Positions 36,861-49,470 are shown, numbered from the stretch's first letter. The stretch: DNA of 64,000 nt from Solanum dulcamara (GCF_947179165.1 NC_077237.1:82684341-82748340), one strand, 5' to 3'. Made by a program: numbers and translations. The notes: generated by a model not told the origin, from the sequence alone.

Positions 36861-39800
36861 CTACTCTTGCTCGTAAGGTGATGTTTCACTTGAAGAATCA
36901 CTGTCAAATGTGGCGTTTGCACTTGGCGATGAGGGAAGTGAATCTTTATGAGAAGATAAACCTGGAAAGGAATAGTGGATCAGCAAAACAGTCACTGATA
37001 CTCAGTGTAGCATGGAGGTTAGAATATTTGATATTAGGGAAAATGGCTAAAATGACGCCTATACTACGGCTGGATTTGTAGTAACACAATTATACCTTAT
37101 GGGGTTACTACGACCCCCCTGGATATATTTTTAAAGCATTTCTTTGACATTTATTGGGTGAGCTGAATAACAAATCAAAGCTTTGTTATTTTATTTGTAC
37201 GCACGTGCTGATAAAAAGGCAAAAACACAAAGGGGTTCAGTCGTCATCACTCATTTACACTCTTCGAACAAAAGAAAAATGGAAACCCTCTTCTTCACAC
37301 TTCAATTTTTAGATGAAGAAATCACTTGAATCTCTTGGAATTTAATCTCGTGAATCACTATATTCTTCCATAATTGAGTTTTGGCTTGTGTCACGGCGGA
37401 TATATGCCAAAAAATGCTTTAAGAAAGTATTCAAGGGGGATAATAGATCCCCCGTAAAGTATGAGTGTGTTGCTGCAAACCCGTTCATAGTTTGGTCGTC
37501 ATTTTAGCCATTTTCCCTTGATATAATGTTATCCTCATGAAAGACAGAAGGCCCAATATGCAAAAAGAGAACATTCGAATGTCAGAGATCAACCAACCTT
37601 TTGCTCCTCTAGGACGGAACTTCTTTGTATGTCGTCTAATCAGCTTCTTGGCCTTTGTTATGGTTAGTTGTCTGGCAAAGGGAGAGAAATCAGCCTCACC
37701 TTCGCTCCAGTCAGCGTGCAAGTCATCTTCTTCACCCCTCATTGTCCGAAGCACGAAAGCCTTAGCCTTTTTACGCTGAGAATTAAAAAGGCCTTTCACC
37801 GAGGTGACAAAACCATCACCTGCACCATCAGTGGGACGCTTAGGCCAGGATAACGGATTCTGCTCAGATTTTTCAGCTGAACCACCATCACTATCACTGA
37901 GATTCAGATCAATATTGGGAACACCAGAAGGACCGGCTTCCTTTTGATTGTTTGCTTTAAACTTCTTGCCCTGTATTAAAATTAACAGACATAGGCCCAC
38001 GTTAAGCTTTAAGAACCCCCTGAGGTAATCTAACAGTCTCAGATACTTATCACAGAAGAGGGGTGGTTGTAATGTAGCTACATGAACCAGAAGCTGAAAA
38101 CATTGATTTAATATTGGCTAGGCAATGAGAAGTTAAAAATAAATTCCAGGGATTATAACCTGCATTCCCGTTACTGATTTAAGAACTCCCCAGATGATAT
38201 GCTTCCTAACTCGTGAGAATAATCTCTGCCAGGTCCCAGTAAATTCAACACGATGGAATGTATCCATCAGCAGTCTCATATCACCCACAGCAAATCTCGA
38301 TCCTTCATAAGTAATTTGTAACTCAACCTATCCCATGCATAAATAAGAATGAGTTAGTTAAGGAACTAACAAATTTACAAAACAAACACATAATGACAAA
38401 AAAATGACTAACTTGACTAATCTTGATATTATGGAACTCTCTCATTCTTCGGGGCCTAGATTTTTTCTCGTCATGTGCCTTCCCCACCTTTTTCTCCTCA
38501 TTAGAACGACCAGATTTAATTAATTTCGATTCCTTGAATTTGTTTCTGTTAGCTTCATCTGGATGCTCAATACTTGCAAGGGACCCACTTTTTGAAGAAG
38601 AAACACTTGATGAGTGCATTTGCAGTACAAGTTCATTAGCAACAGATTCAGCTACATTTTCTTCCCAGTTTCTGTCAAAGGAGGACGTTCGTCTTAGCTT
38701 AGGGGCCACAACACTAGCATTAGCTTTTTGGTTCTTTGTTGCCTGCACACATTCAGCCCACACAACTCATTTGTCGAAAAAGATATGCTCGAGAATTGTT
38801 TGGTTAGAGATTAAGCAAGTATACTGGAGAACTTGCCCATGTCTGTAAAATAAACTTAAATAAAGAGGACGCACGAAGCACAGTTCACTCCACCGTCTGC
38901 TTCCATTAGTTAGCAAGATGAATAAGCAAACAACAACCAGATTAAGGAATCAGAGACTCACCTGGGATAAATCACCATAAGAGGAAGACTGAGAATCTTT
39001 AGTTAAATGGCTACTTGACACTGGTGCTTCCTGCACTGAAGAGCCTTTTTTTGCACGCTTGGCACCAGCAGTAGTTGAAACTTTCCATACTTCCTACAAA
39101 AAAAAAAATGTTTTGAACATTGTCTTGTCACATAATCAAAATATCACATGGGTTAAAAATCATTGTGTAGTACAACTGATAAATGGGACCTGAGACACAC
39201 CTGCCGCCTGTGGGAGTCTTGTTCCTCTTCTGGAAAAAAATATGCCCACATCATGCTGTACATTGACTCAGTTAGATGTATCTTTAAGGGGTATATTTCC
39301 ACCTACACAAAGGAAAACTCTAAACAGGTTATAAGAAGAATTATCACAAAAGACAACAAAAGAATGCAAAAGGATTGATCTCTTAGAACTGTCCTAATGC
39401 GAAGATCTAGTGAATAATTCAATGAGATAACTTTAAGTTCCGGACTATGTGACATCTTCTCAAGAAAAGAAATAACTTAAAAGGTTCAATATCTTTCTCA
39501 AAAAGAACTATTATTACCTGCAACAGTTCAATGGTAGAGTTTCTGTCTTTCGGAGCCCCCTGTTTAGCATCTACCCGGACCATCACTTTTCTGAGTTAAT
39601 GACAAGTAAAGATAGTATGATAACAATGCAATGGAACAAGAAAAAACAACATTATGATTTCCAAGAACATTGCTAGGTAAGCTACCAGTCCTCCCATTAG
39701 CAGATTTTTCAATTTTCATCTAATGATGCTTCTCTTTTTCCTTTTCAATATGTATGTGGTGACCAAAAAAAAGAAAAGAATTTTATGCAATGAAAGCCTA

Positions 39801-41922
39801 GTGGTTTTCAGAAGACATCGACATTAAGCCAAGTGTTGATACTCTTAATTCTAGGTAGAAGTAAAAGAGAGCTCTGTCTTGCCTTTGCCACACAAACTCA
39901 ATGAATTAGACAGGAATCGAACACCAAGTTTAACTAGGTTTCAGATAATAAGGTATACGGAGCTATTACAAGAGGACAGTTGTAATAATCAAGTACGTTC
40001 TGTTACTAATCAAATCATGTACACAGACGTAATAATGGGTAAGTACTTTGGCCAAAACTAATTGCCCAAATATGGAATAATTGAGTACTAGGACCAGATT
40101 TTGTTCAATTAAGTGCAAGATGATGGTTACAGGGCATGGATTAAGTGCAAAAGGATAAGCATAACAGATCAGGACATGACAGCCAATTAAGGGCATGAGA
40201 GACTGTTCTGCGGACAGGAAAAATATGTTTCAGGCACTAGAGAAAAGCTGTAAATGAGGACATGTCCTGATGGAACATTATCTTCAATTCAGGAAAAGGA
40301 TTACAGTGATAAAAGCTCATTAGACATACATACATAGCCATAAAACAGAAAGACTCAATCAATCAGTGGATTACACATGAGTCTGATAGTCCACATGGTA
40401 GTAGTATCTGGAAAGCTATCAGGATCCAATGGCAGGAGTTCTGGGGTAAGTGGAGATTTCTGAGGATGATGGAAGGAAGACGGCATTCTGGGAAGATCAT
40501 TGTATTGGACAGAGCAGTTTAAAGGCCACTAATCCTGTACTATTTTCAATTTGTCCCCAAAGTAATGCTAGTATCAATCAAATGTGTAATCATCAAGGGT
40601 GGAACTTAAATTTTAGGAGGGCTCTTAATGATTAGGAAACTGAAATTGTTGCTGCAATGTTACAGTTGTTAGAATCCTTTAATGGCATAAATGAGAGACC
40701 AGACAGTCTCAGATGGAAATGTAATACCAAAGGTACCTTCTCAGTCAAATCTGCTTATTGGTACCTAAATCAGAGAGGCCCAATCAAGTTAAATTGGCAT
40801 TGGAAGGAAGTTGGGAGGGCAAAAATCCCTATGAAAGTCTCATGCTTTATTTGGCTGGTGATCAGGAAAGCTTGTTTAACACTAGACAAGTTACAAAGAA
40901 GAGGTCGTCATATTTGTTCAAGATGTCTATTAATTGGGCAGACTGCTGAAAATAATGAGCATCTCTTTTTACCTTGTAAGACAACTACAAATCTGTGAAA
41001 CATGTTCTTTTGTATTTTGGGTGTCAAATGGGTTATGCCTGGATCGACATTGGGTCTTCTTAGCTGCTGGAAGAGTGTGGGGAAAAGAAGTGGAGATGAA
41101 GATTGGTATATATGGTGGATAATTTGGAAAGAAAGGAACTCAAGACAATTTGAAGACATTAGCAGTCCTATCCAGAAGATTAGGATGAACTGTCTTAGTC
41201 TACTTCTTTTTTGGTGTAAACAGAATATGTGGGGCGATATAGGAAAATTAGTAGATTTAATTGGCAATATATAAGTTTTCATCTTTTGAAAAGGGGCTCC
41301 TGTTTTGTTTGCAAGTATATTTTTGTAAAGTTCTTAACTTAGCATTTTTTTCATGTGCTAAGTTATGGTTTAATACAATCAGTTACCTTTGACTCAAAAA
41401 AGAAACAACAGAAAGATTCAATTAAGGCACCAACCAGCAAAAGGAGAAATGCACAAACAAATGCATGACTAATAATGCAAGAAGGAGAACAGAGATGAAA
41501 AGAAACAAAAAGAGCAGCATTACTTTCCCCATTCTGGAGGAGGATCCCATGCTGATAGAAGCATATCTGACTTGGCATTCGGCAGGCAGTTTCTCATAAC
41601 AAAGCACTTTATTGTGAACTTAGCAATCCCAATATCTTTGTAATCCCGGTCAAAATCATATATCTGCATTGAGAAATGGAAAATAAAATATTTTGATTCA
41701 AGTGGTTCCATGTGAAAGAAACTACATTCAGTTCTGATAACAAAAAATATCAGAATTGAAGATTACAAAACAGCTAAAAAGGACAAGTAATCACTTTTTC
41801 CTGGTCAAGTGCATTACTAAAATCAAAAGAGCTTCAATAGCAAGAGAATACCCTCACCTAAGCCCTGATCTTCTTAGCCAGAACTTTACTGTTCAAATGT
41901 AAGTGTCCTGGTCTGAACTTTG
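36861..41922 (-). CDS. SABRE/KINKY POLLEN-like protein, C-terminal exons (5'-incomplete)
   Basis: Nine exons: 41858-41922, 41524-41663, 39518-39590, 39201-39302, 38962-39093, 38413-38742, 38160-38327, 37598-37970, 36861-36961. The last eight join in frame into 472 residues with GT-AG borders. Matching text includes YDFDRDYKDIGIAKFT, CFVMRNCLPNAKSDMLLSAW, VRVDAKQGAPKD, RRTSSFDRNWEENVAESVAN, REFHNIKISQ, KRPTDGAGDGFVTSVKGLF and FARQLTITKAKKLIRRHTKK. SABRE/KIP proteins are very large (over 2,000 residues) and help orient cell expansion and tip growth; they are now placed among bridge-like lipid-transfer proteins. Only the C-terminal fifth is here, and I find no further upstream exon before 52313. 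The exon at 41858 ends in TAG where CAG is expected, so this copy may be dead. Confidence 0.85.
37037..37517. mobile_element. Mutator-like MITE with perfect 21-bp terminal inverted repeats
   Basis: Termini gggaaaatggctaaaatga... (37037-37057) and its exact complement (37497-37517). Flanks ttgatatta (37028-37036) and ttgatataa (37518-37526) form a 9-bp target duplication with one mismatch, the Mutator signature. 481 bp, no transposase. It sits in the last intron of the KIP-like gene. Confidence 0.82.
40344..41422 (+). mobile_element. 5'-truncated LINE in a KIP-like intron
   Basis: The insert (40360-41406) is flanked by a 16-bp duplication, aacagaaagactcaat (40344-40359) and aacagaaagattcaat (41407-41422), with one mismatch. 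Inside, the plus strand encodes an RT-associated zinc-binding (zf-RVT) region (LRWKCNTKGTFSVKSAYWYL, KIPMKVSCFIWLVIRKACLT, with CSRCLLIGQTAENNEHLFLPC) and the LINE tail YIWWIIWKERNSRQFE. A short A-rich 3' tail follows. Stops and frameshifts break the frame. It lies between the second and third KIP-like exons listed above, antisense to the gene. Confidence 0.82.
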
Positions 41923-43783
41923 CTAACCTTTTTTCTAATAAGAACCCATAAGTTGGGTGTCTTTATTGATAGCGAACAAAGCTACATAGTAGGAGGATAT
42001 AGCTGGCAAATATTCAAGCACCAGAATAGGGAAAGAACCATTCTTTTACATTTAACTGACACCGAGTCTTGAAATTATATGTGCACTAGGCACTGCACTT
42101 TCATAAAGAATCCATGACATGCAGTGGACTGAGGGCTCTCCTCTTGTGGACCTAGCAGCTTCAAAATCATGGAGGTGCAAAAGACCACCCAGAATGTTTC
42201 TCTGCCTTGATTCGAAAAGATGGAACTTTGCTTACTTGAACCTTATTTCTAATGCAGATGTCTAGGTAAAGTAGTGTATTGGAATATATTCACCACATTT
42301 CAATGAAAGATGCCTATAATATGTATCATAAATTAATTTTAAAATATATTTTAATTATTGTTTATTTTTTCTCTTATTAATGATGCTAAATATATAGTAT
42401 TGTATTATAAAGATTTTAGTTATATATTCACCACGTGCATTGAAACATCTCTATAATAAGTATAATATATTGAATTTAAAATGCATTTCAATTAGAATTC
42501 AATATTATACATTGTTATGAATTCAATTGTTGTTATTTCAACAAATATAATATATTTCTAACAGCGTAAATTAATTTGAATAGTATTAGAATGTTTGAAA
42601 TTCACACATAATACTTATAATACATTTATATTAAAAATATTTTAATTATATATCCACCACATGTATTGAAACATGCCTATAATAAATATAGTATATTAAA
42701 TTCAAAATGTATTACACTTATTGTTTATATTTATTTCTTTTATTATGTTAGAAATGCATTATATATGTATTTATATAAAAAATTATTTAATTTAAAAAAT
42801 AGTAAAAGCATCATTTCTATAATATTCAATTCAAAATTAAGTTTTAAATTAAAATTAATTAATTATTCAAAACACATAAATTGTTATGCCGATCGACACG
42901 ACCACCGTGATATTCAAAAGAACATAAATTGATGTGGACCGACAAGATCACTATGATATCTAAGCAAGTAAAGCATGAACATGTAAGTATGCAAAATAGC
43001 AATTCCACAAGTAACCCGTATATAATCGTTTCTCCTCCATACCACAATCATAATATCACGATCAATCCAATCATCACAAGTATTCGATAATCATAACATT
43101 ATATACAACCATCTCATATGTCCCATCTTGACACAGAATCAATGTCACCCAAATGACTCTTCAATAGCACGCTAGATTCAAAATCACAATCTTAAGAATC
43201 CATGAAAAAAAAAAGAATAGTCTTAACATAACTTGAATTCAAACTTAAACAACGTGATGTAGATAATAAAAAAAATTCGATGATCAAATATCATGTTCGC
43301 TAATTTTCCTCACAAAAATCCTCTTAACGTGAATGAGAATATATATAACAGCATATTGTAAGAAATATTTGTAGCTTGTTTTTCATGAAAAAAAATGAAT
43401 GAAAATTAATCATATATTGAGCTGCTATACGTATATACTAGAAAAAAAGTTGTCCGACATACATTAATCATACCTACTACATACATATATTTAAAAAAGT
43501 AGTATTCTAAGGGGAAAAAATTGAAGTAAAAATAAATTTTAGGAATTGTTATTCATCTTCATTTTCACATGGAATTGAAGTGGCGATGACACATAAATCC
43601 TTATTCCATTACGTATGCATTCAGATATTACATAATATCGTGGTACGTGAAAGTGGAGATGGCAATGCAACATAAATTCTTATTCCACTACATACACATT
43701 CCAATATTGTATAAATTCGTGATAAAACACAATAACCTTAACAAAAAACATGTGCCCCCAAAAGCATAACTTTAGTTTCTAAT
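41923..43783. other. AT-rich region between the KIP-like fragment and the Gypsy element
   Basis: No gene is supported. About 42284-42740 holds three diverged copies of a unit around atattcaccac...attgaaaca...cctataata. Another diverged pair (cttattcca(t/c)tac...) is at about 43580-43735. I searched for upstream KIP-like exons by eye and recognised none; 41940-42260 has open text but no familiar motif. Confidence 0.45.
42284..42740. repeat. Diverged tandem units in AT-rich sequence
   Basis: Copies begin near 42284, 42423 and 42649 and share ttcaccac, cattgaaaca, ctataata and agtatattgaat-like blocks. Spacing is uneven because of indels. Confidence 0.6.
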
Positions 43784-44227
43784 GTTATGACCCGCCACTT
43801 GATCTTGAAGAAGGTAGAAGAATCTAGAGTCTTGGAGAGGTTAGTGGAAGACTCTAGATCCTTATAGAAACTTGTAGAGAAGTCTTGAAAGACTTAGAAT
43901 TCTCTAGAGTGTGTAGAGAATTCTAGAGAGGGACTTCTTTGTAAATATGGAGGGACTTGTATAGCAATTTTTATTTACACTTGAGCCCCTTAGGAGTAGT
44001 ATAAATAGAGGGGGCATTCATTTGTAGCAAACCATCAAGCAAACAAGTATTCTTCCAAGCAATACAAAAGCCTTCTTCATAAAAGCTCTCTTGTCTTTCT
44101 TACAATCTAGCATTCCCTTAGCGATCTAGTCTTAAAGGCTTACTTGAGCTTACAAGATCGTGAAAGATTCGTGAGTAAGTTGTCAAGTGCCGCACGGAAG
44201 TCTTAGTGGAAGTCTAAGTCCGTGACA
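43784..44227 (+). repeat. 5' LTR of the Gypsy element
   Basis: 444 bp, TGTTATGACCC...CCGTGACA. It contains a TATA box (tataaatag at 44000-44008). By eye it is identical to the 3' LTR except for one base (ccactgatc against ccacttgatc). Confidence 0.92.
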
Positions 44228-44260
44228 ACGTGGTATCAGAGCAAGGTTCTACTAAGGGAT

Positions 44261-47200
44261 ATGGCAAGTGAGGGAGACATCAATGCCACTACCGCCACCA
44301 ACGTCAAGCAAGATGTTGGAAGGAAGCACCGCAAAGGAAAGAAAAACTCTAAGAGAAATGAGGAGGTGCCGCTTGAGCCTACACCAAGCGAGGCCCTAAC
44401 ATCCTACTCACCCTCGGCCACTGAGGTTAGTGACGATGAGCGAGGCGAGGAGCCCGTGGACGTCACACCCGGCATGGAGTGGATTGCAAGGGTGGATGCT
44501 GCCCGACAAGCAGTGGAGATATTAGGCAAGCGCTTGAACAAGGTCGACGGCAAGTTCAAGTCTCTAGAGGAGTTCACCCTTGAGGAGAACGACAACATCC
44601 GGAAGGAGTTGGAGGTGCGCAAGGCTGCCGAGTACGAGATGAAGGAGGTGATCACTTCCTTGGAGTGTCGGCTCATAGACGCGCTAAGCACGGTGGAGAC
44701 CATGAAGGCCGAGATGGCAGCACTCAAAGGAGACATAGATGCTGGGAGATGCATGACGTCCAGTGCGGACCGGGAGGCCAAGATTGAGGCTCCCAAGCCA
44801 CCGATGTTCAAAGGTGCCCGTGATGCACAAGAGGTGGAGAACTTCCTTTGGCACTTGGAGAATTACTTCAAGTGTAACAAAGTGAAGAACGATGAGACGA
44901 GGATCAACACAGCCGTACTATACCTCTCGGAGATGGCCATGTTATGGTGGAAGCGCAAGGAGTCCGAGATCGGGAAAGGGCTATGCACCATCAACACCTG
45001 GGAGCAATTCCGGGACGAGTTTAAGAAGGCCTTCTTCCCCAACAACGTCATCTATGAGGCCAAACGCAAGTTCCGGGAGCTGAAGCATACGGGTAGCATA
45101 CGGGCTTACGTGAAAGAGTTCACTACCCTTACGCTTCAAATCCCCAACCTTACAGATGAAGATATGCTCTTCCACTTCATGGATGGACTGCAGAGTTGGG
45201 CCAAGACGGAGTTGGAACGCCGGCAAGTCAGCACCATCGATGAGGCCATCACCCAAGCCGAAGCCTTGACGGACTTTAAGCATGACAGGCATGACAGAGG
45301 CAAGGGCAAAGAAATAAGGAGTAGTCATGCCAAAGGTGGGGGAGATCGTGGCAAAGGCAAAGAGCAACATCCTCCACCCAAGAGCCATGATTCCAGCAAG
45401 TCCGACGGCAGGAGGTTCGGGCGACAAAGCTATGCCGAGAGAAAGGAGCAGACCTCGAAGGGCAGCGGCTGCTACATATGCGGAGGTCCTCACGGCTACG
45501 CTAGGTGTCCGGAGATGAAGAATCTTGGTGCCATTCTGCGGGAGCGAAAGGACAAGGAGGGGGACCAAGGGCAGGGTTCGGACACGACTCAGCTAGGCAT
45601 GATCGGGCTATGTGGAGCCATCACGAAGCAAGCTGAGAAGGCAGGAGACTACTCTGCCCAATATGTTGACATATCCATCAACGGACGACCAGCTCGTGCC
45701 ATGGTGGATTCTGGAGCAGAAGCCAACATCATGACCAAGACGGCGGCAGCAAGGTTGGGGCTAAGTTACGGGCCAAGCAACACCCGCCTGAAGACGGTCA
45801 ATGCACCATTGACTCCCGTGTGCGGAGTCGCTCATGGAGTGGACATCACGCTGGGCAAGTGGCAAGGTAAGACAAACTTCACTGTCGCCCCCTTAGATAT
45901 CTTTGATATCATCCTTGGACAGGAGTTCTTCCAACGGTACCACACGATGATCGATCCCTACCTCCAACAACTCTTGGTGATGGAGCGAGAGGGACCCTGC
46001 ATGGTACCTCTAGTCAAGATGCCAAAGAAGGAAGGACGAACCCATCTGTCGGCCATGCAGCTTGTGAAGGGCCTAAAGAAGGGGGAGCCGACGTTCGTAG
46101 CCACCATTGCGAGCTTGGATGAAGGCAATGGTGCTAAGGAGACATTGCCACCTTGCATAGAGAAGGTGCTTGAAGAAAACAAAGACGTGATGCCCGAAGA
46201 GTTGCCAAGACACCTACCTCCAAGGCGCGAGGTAGACCACAGGATCGAGCTGGAGCCAAGAGCAAGGCCGCCCGCATACCCACCATACCGCATGGCTCCG
46301 CCCGAGTTAGAGGAGCTGAGGAAGCAGTTGAAGGAGCTCCTCGAGGCCGGTCATATCCGTCCATCCAAGGCACCTTATGGCGCGCCGGTATTGTTTCAGA
46401 AGAAGAAGGATGGCTCGTTGCGCCTATGCATAGACTATCGAGCGCTCAATAAGGTGACCGTGAAGAACAAGTATCCCATCCCGCTCATTGCCGACTTGTT
46501 TGATAGACTTGGACAAGCCAAGTACTTCACCAAGGTGGATTTAAGGAAGGGCTACTACCAGGTACGCATAGCAGAGGGAGATGAACCGAAGACCACATGT
46601 GTAACGAGGTACGGAGCTTACGAGTGGTTGGTGATGCCCTTCGGCCTAACCAACGCACCCGCCACCTTTTGCACACTAATGAACAAGATCTTCCACCCCT
46701 ACCTAGATCAGTTTGTAGTAGTCTACTTGGATGACATAGTCATCTATAGCAACACCTTGGAGGAGCACGTGGAACATCTAAAGAAAGTGTTCCAAGTCTT
46801 GCGCGAGAACGAGCTCTTCATCAAGCGGGAGAAGTGCGAGTTTGCCCAACATGAAGTGCACTTCTTGGGACATGTTATCAGCCAGGGAGAGCTACGGATG
46901 GACGAAGCAAAAGTTCGGGCCATCAAAGAGTGGGAGGCGCCCACAAAGGTAACCGAACTTAGATCTTTTCTTGGACTTGCTAACTATTACCGCAGGTTCA
47001 TTAGCGCCTACTCCGCCAAAGCCGCTCCACTTACTGAGCTATTGAAGAAGAATAAGCCGTGGGTCTGGAGCGAGGAGTGCATGGAGGCCTTTGAAGACCT
47101 CAAGGCTGCCGTGACAGAGGAGCCGGTCCTAGCGTTGCCTGACTTCTCCAAGACATTCGAAGTGCATACGGACGCCTCTGACTATGCCATTGGAGGAGTA

Positions 47201-49066
47201 TTGATGCAAGAGAGGCACCCTATCGCCTTCGAGAGCCGCAAGCTGAACGAGACAGAACGGCGGTACACCGTACAGGAGAAGGAGATGACAGCCATCGTCC
47301 ATTGCCTACGCACATGGAGACACTACTTACTTGGCTCCAAATTCTTAGTCAAGACCGACAACGTGGCCACTAGCTACTTCCAGTCGCAGAAGAAACTCAC
47401 CCCGAAGCAAGCTAGGTGGCAAGACTTCTTGGCCGAGTTTGATTATGAACTGGAGTACAAGCCGGGCAAAGGCAATGTTGTGGCCGATGCCCTTAGCAGG
47501 AAGTTCGAGCTGGCGGCCATCACCACAGCACATTGCGACATCCAAGATGCAATCAAGGATGGTCTACAGCATGACCCCGAGGCAAAGAAGCTTATGGAGT
47601 TAGCCGTTCAGGGCAAGACAAGGCGCTTCTGGGTAGAAGATGGACTCTTGCTTACCGCCGGGCGAAGGATCTATGTGCCGAAATTCGGGACTATCAGGCG
47701 ACGAATCATGAAGGAAAGTCACGACACATTATGGGCCGGACATCCAGGGCAGCGTCGCACGAGGGCATTGATTGAGGCGATTTACTACTGGCCACGCATG
47801 CGGGACGATATTGAATGCTATGTACAGACTTGTCTTGTGTGCCAGCAAGACAAAGTAGAGCAGCGCCAACCAGGAGGACTCTTGGAGCCCCTGCCCATAG
47901 CGGAGCGTCCATGGGAGAGCGTGACCATGGACTTCATCACATGCTTACCGAAGTCCGACGGGTACGGGACGATTATGGTCGTGGTGGACAGGTTCTCCAA
48001 ATATGCCAGCTTCATGCCCGCCACGGCAGGTTGCACTGCTAAGGAGGCTGCCAGGCTATTTTTCAAGAATGTGGTGAAGTATTGGGGATTGCCAAGACAT
48101 ATCATTAGCGACAGAGATCCACGCTTCACCGGGAACTTTTGGAGAGAATTGTTCGAAATTCTTGGCACAAAATTACATTTCTCCACTAGTTTCCACCCGC
48201 AGACGGACGGCCAGACGGAGCGAGTCAATGCCTTACTGGAGTGCTACTTGAGGCACTTTGTGAGCTCCCATCAGAAAGATTGGGCTAGACTACTGGACGT
48301 AGCCCAATTCTCTTACAACCTACAGCGGAGTGAGGCCACAGGGCGAACACCATTCGAGCTAGCCACAGGCCAACAGCCACAAACTCCACATTCACTACCG
48401 GCCGCGTTCGAGGGCAAGAGTTTGGGGGCTTATCACATGGCCAAGGGATTTGAGGAGCAGCTCGACACTGCCAAGTCTTATTTGGACAAGGCAGCGAAGA
48501 AGATGAAGAAGTTTGCCGACCGCAAGCGTCGTCCCACGGATTACCAAGTTGGAGACATGGTCTTGGTCAAGTTCAACCCCAGGCAATTCAAGGCGTTGCG
48601 AGGCATGCATCAAAACTTGGTGCGAAAGTACGAGGGCCCGTTCAGGATCGTTGCCAAGGTTGGCAAGATCTCTTATAGGTTGGAGCTACCACCGCATATT
48701 AAGGTTCATCCAGTCTTCCATGCCAGCGTCCTCAAGCCGTACCATGTGGACAAGGATGATCCTAGCCGAGGAGAATCAAGTCGGGCGCCACTCACAATCA
48801 CCGCCTCCCATGATCGAGACATCGAGGCTATTGTGGACTACCAAGCCAAGCGAAAACAGGGACAACAGGCCACTGCTATGTTCTTAGTCCATTGGAAGGG
48901 ACAATCTCCGGAGGAGGCCACCTGGGAGAGATATGAAGACCTGTGGCAGTTCAGGGACAAAATACGGGAGTTCTTGCAGCAGCAGTGCGCCGCGGTCGTC
49001 GCCACATCAGGTGGGGGAGAGTGTTATGACCCGCCACTTGATCTTGAAGAAGGTAGAAGAATCTAG
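44261..49066 (+). CDS. Gypsy gag-pol polyprotein with chromodomain, intact frame
   Basis: The frame gives 1601 residues from MASEGD, the first ATG after the primer-binding site; an upstream in-frame ATG at 44222 starts in the LTR. Order of domains (approximate residues): coiled coil 65-165, retrotransposon gag about 200-300, CCHC knuckle [13 protein letters not shown] near 405, protease [11 protein letters not shown] near 480, reverse transcriptase with [10 protein letters not shown] near 820, RNase H starting [12 protein letters not shown] near 967, integrase zinc finger (GHPGQRR...CLVCQQ) to about 1195, and integrase core with Asp (MDFITC, 1222), Asp (DRDPRF, 1283) and Glu (TERVNALLE, 1320). 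The chromodomain ([20 protein letters not shown]) is near 1535-1565. No stop or frameshift is seen. The frame ends inside the 3' LTR, so the last residues are LTR-encoded. Confidence 0.93.
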   Translation: MASEGDINATTATNVKQDVGRKHRKGKKNSKRNEEVPLEPTPSEALTSYSPSATEVSDDERGEEPVDVTPGMEWIARVDAARQAVEILGKRLNKVDGKFKSLEEFTLEENDNIRKELEVRKAAEYEMKEVITSLECRLIDALSTVETMKAEMAALKGDIDAGRCMTSSADREAKIEAPKPPMFKGARDAQEVENFLWHLENYFKCNKVKNDETRINTAVLYLSEMAMLWWKRKESEIGKGLCTINTWEQFRDEFKKAFFPNNVIYEAKRKFRELKHTGSIRAYVKEFTTLTLQIPNLTDEDMLFHFMDGLQSWAKTELERRQVSTIDEAITQAEALTDFKHDRHDRGKGKEIRSSHAKGGGDRGKGKEQHPPPKSHDSSKSDGRRFGRQSYAERKEQTSKGSGCYICGGPHGYARCPEMKNLGAILRERKDKEGDQGQGSDTTQLGMIGLCGAITKQAEKAGDYSAQYVDISINGRPARAMVDSGAEANIMTKTAAARLGLSYGPSNTRLKTVNAPLTPVCGVAHGVDITLGKWQGKTNFTVAPLDIFDIILGQEFFQRYHTMIDPYLQQLLVMEREGPCMVPLVKMPKKEGRTHLSAMQLVKGLKKGEPTFVATIASLDEGNGAKETLPPCIEKVLEENKDVMPEELPRHLPPRREVDHRIELEPRARPPAYPPYRMAPPELEELRKQLKELLEAGHIRPSKAPYGAPVLFQKKKDGSLRLCIDYRALNKVTVKNKYPIPLIADLFDRLGQAKYFTKVDLRKGYYQVRIAEGDEPKTTCVTRYGAYEWLVMPFGLTNAPATFCTLMNKIFHPYLDQFVVVYLDDIVIYSNTLEEHVEHLKKVFQVLRENELFIKREKCEFAQHEVHFLGHVISQGELRMDEAKVRAIKEWEAPTKVTELRSFLGLANYYRRFISAYSAKAAPLTELLKKNKPWVWSEECMEAFEDLKAAVTEEPVLALPDFSKTFEVHTDASDYAIGGVLMQERHPIAFESRKLNETERRYTVQEKEMTAIVHCLRTWRHYLLGSKFLVKTDNVATSYFQSQKKLTPKQARWQDFLAEFDYELEYKPGKGNVVADALSRKFELAAITTAHCDIQDAIKDGLQHDPEAKKLMELAVQGKTRRFWVEDGLLLTAGRRIYVPKFGTIRRRIMKESHDTLWAGHPGQRRTRALIEAIYYWPRMRDDIECYVQTCLVCQQDKVEQRQPGGLLEPLPIAERPWESVTMDFITCLPKSDGYGTIMVVVDRFSKYASFMPATAGCTAKEAARLFFKNVVKYWGLPRHIISDRDPRFTGNFWRELFEILGTKLHFSTSFHPQTDGQTERVNALLECYLRHFVSSHQKDWARLLDVAQFSYNLQRSEATGRTPFELATGQQPQTPHSLPAAFEGKSLGAYHMAKGFEEQLDTAKSYLDKAAKKMKKFADRKRRPTDYQVGDMVLVKFNPRQFKALRGMHQNLVRKYEGPFRIVAKVGKISYRLELPPHIKVHPVFHASVLKPYHVDKDDPSRGESSRAPLTITASHDRDIEAIVDYQAKRKQGQQATAMFLVHWKGQSPEEATWERYEDLWQFRDKIREFLQQQCAAVVATSGGGECYDPPLDLEEGRRI

Positions 49067-49466
49067 AGTCTTGGAGAGGTTAGTGGAAGACTCTAGATCC
49101 TTATAGAAACTTGTAGAGAAGTCTTGAAAGACTTAGAATTCTCTAGAGTGTGTAGAGAATTCTAGAGAGGGACTTCTTTGTAAATATGGAGGGACTTGTA
49201 TAGCAATTTTTATTTACACTTGAGCCCCTTAGGAGTAGTATAAATAGAGGGGGCATTCATTTGTAGCAAACCATCAAGCAAACAAGTATTCTTCCAAGCA
49301 ATACAAAAGCCTTCTTCATAAAAGCTCTCTTGTCTTTCTTACAATCTAGCATTCCCTTAGCGATCTAGTCTTAAAGGCTTACTTGAGCTTACAAGATCGT
49401 GAAAGATTCGTGAGTAAGTTGTCAAGTGCCGCACGGAAGTCTTAGTGGAAGTCTAAGTCCGTGACA
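49022..49466 (+). repeat. 3' LTR of the Gypsy element
   Basis: 445 bp, one base longer than the 5' LTR and otherwise the same by eye. The last 15 codons of gag-pol overlap its start. Confidence 0.92.
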
Positions 49467-49470
49467 CTAA

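Larger units (their letters stand above)
33860..36879 (+). repeat. Segmental duplication, copy 1
   Basis: From tcagatatatgttatg inside aminotransferase exon 6 to the last exon of the KIP-like gene, this block recurs at 54723-64000 in the same orientation with only scattered differences. Differences include a 7-bp insertion and a 6.6-kb LINE in copy 2, a MITE (35106-35432) in copy 1, and a 9-bp indel near 36000. The right limit is set by the window edge. Confidence 0.93.
43784..49466 (+). mobile_element. Ty3/Gypsy chromovirus, structurally complete and young
   Basis: Two nearly identical LTRs, a primer-binding site TGGTATCAGAGC at 44231, one uninterrupted gag-pol frame, a polypurine tract (aggtgggggagag, ending at 49021), and a CTAA flank on both sides (43780-43783 and 49467-49470) as a short target duplication. 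The GC content of the coding part is clearly higher than that of its surroundings. The C-terminal chromodomain places it among chromoviruses. Confidence 0.92.

Noticed and set aside
41940..42260. Possible further KIP-like exon on the minus strand.
   Set aside because: Open text exists in two frames, but no residues match what I know of the family, and splice borders are not convincing.
44404..48613. Several open frames antisense to gag-pol.
   Set aside because: They are shadows of the long GC-rich gag-pol frame and have no motifs of their own.
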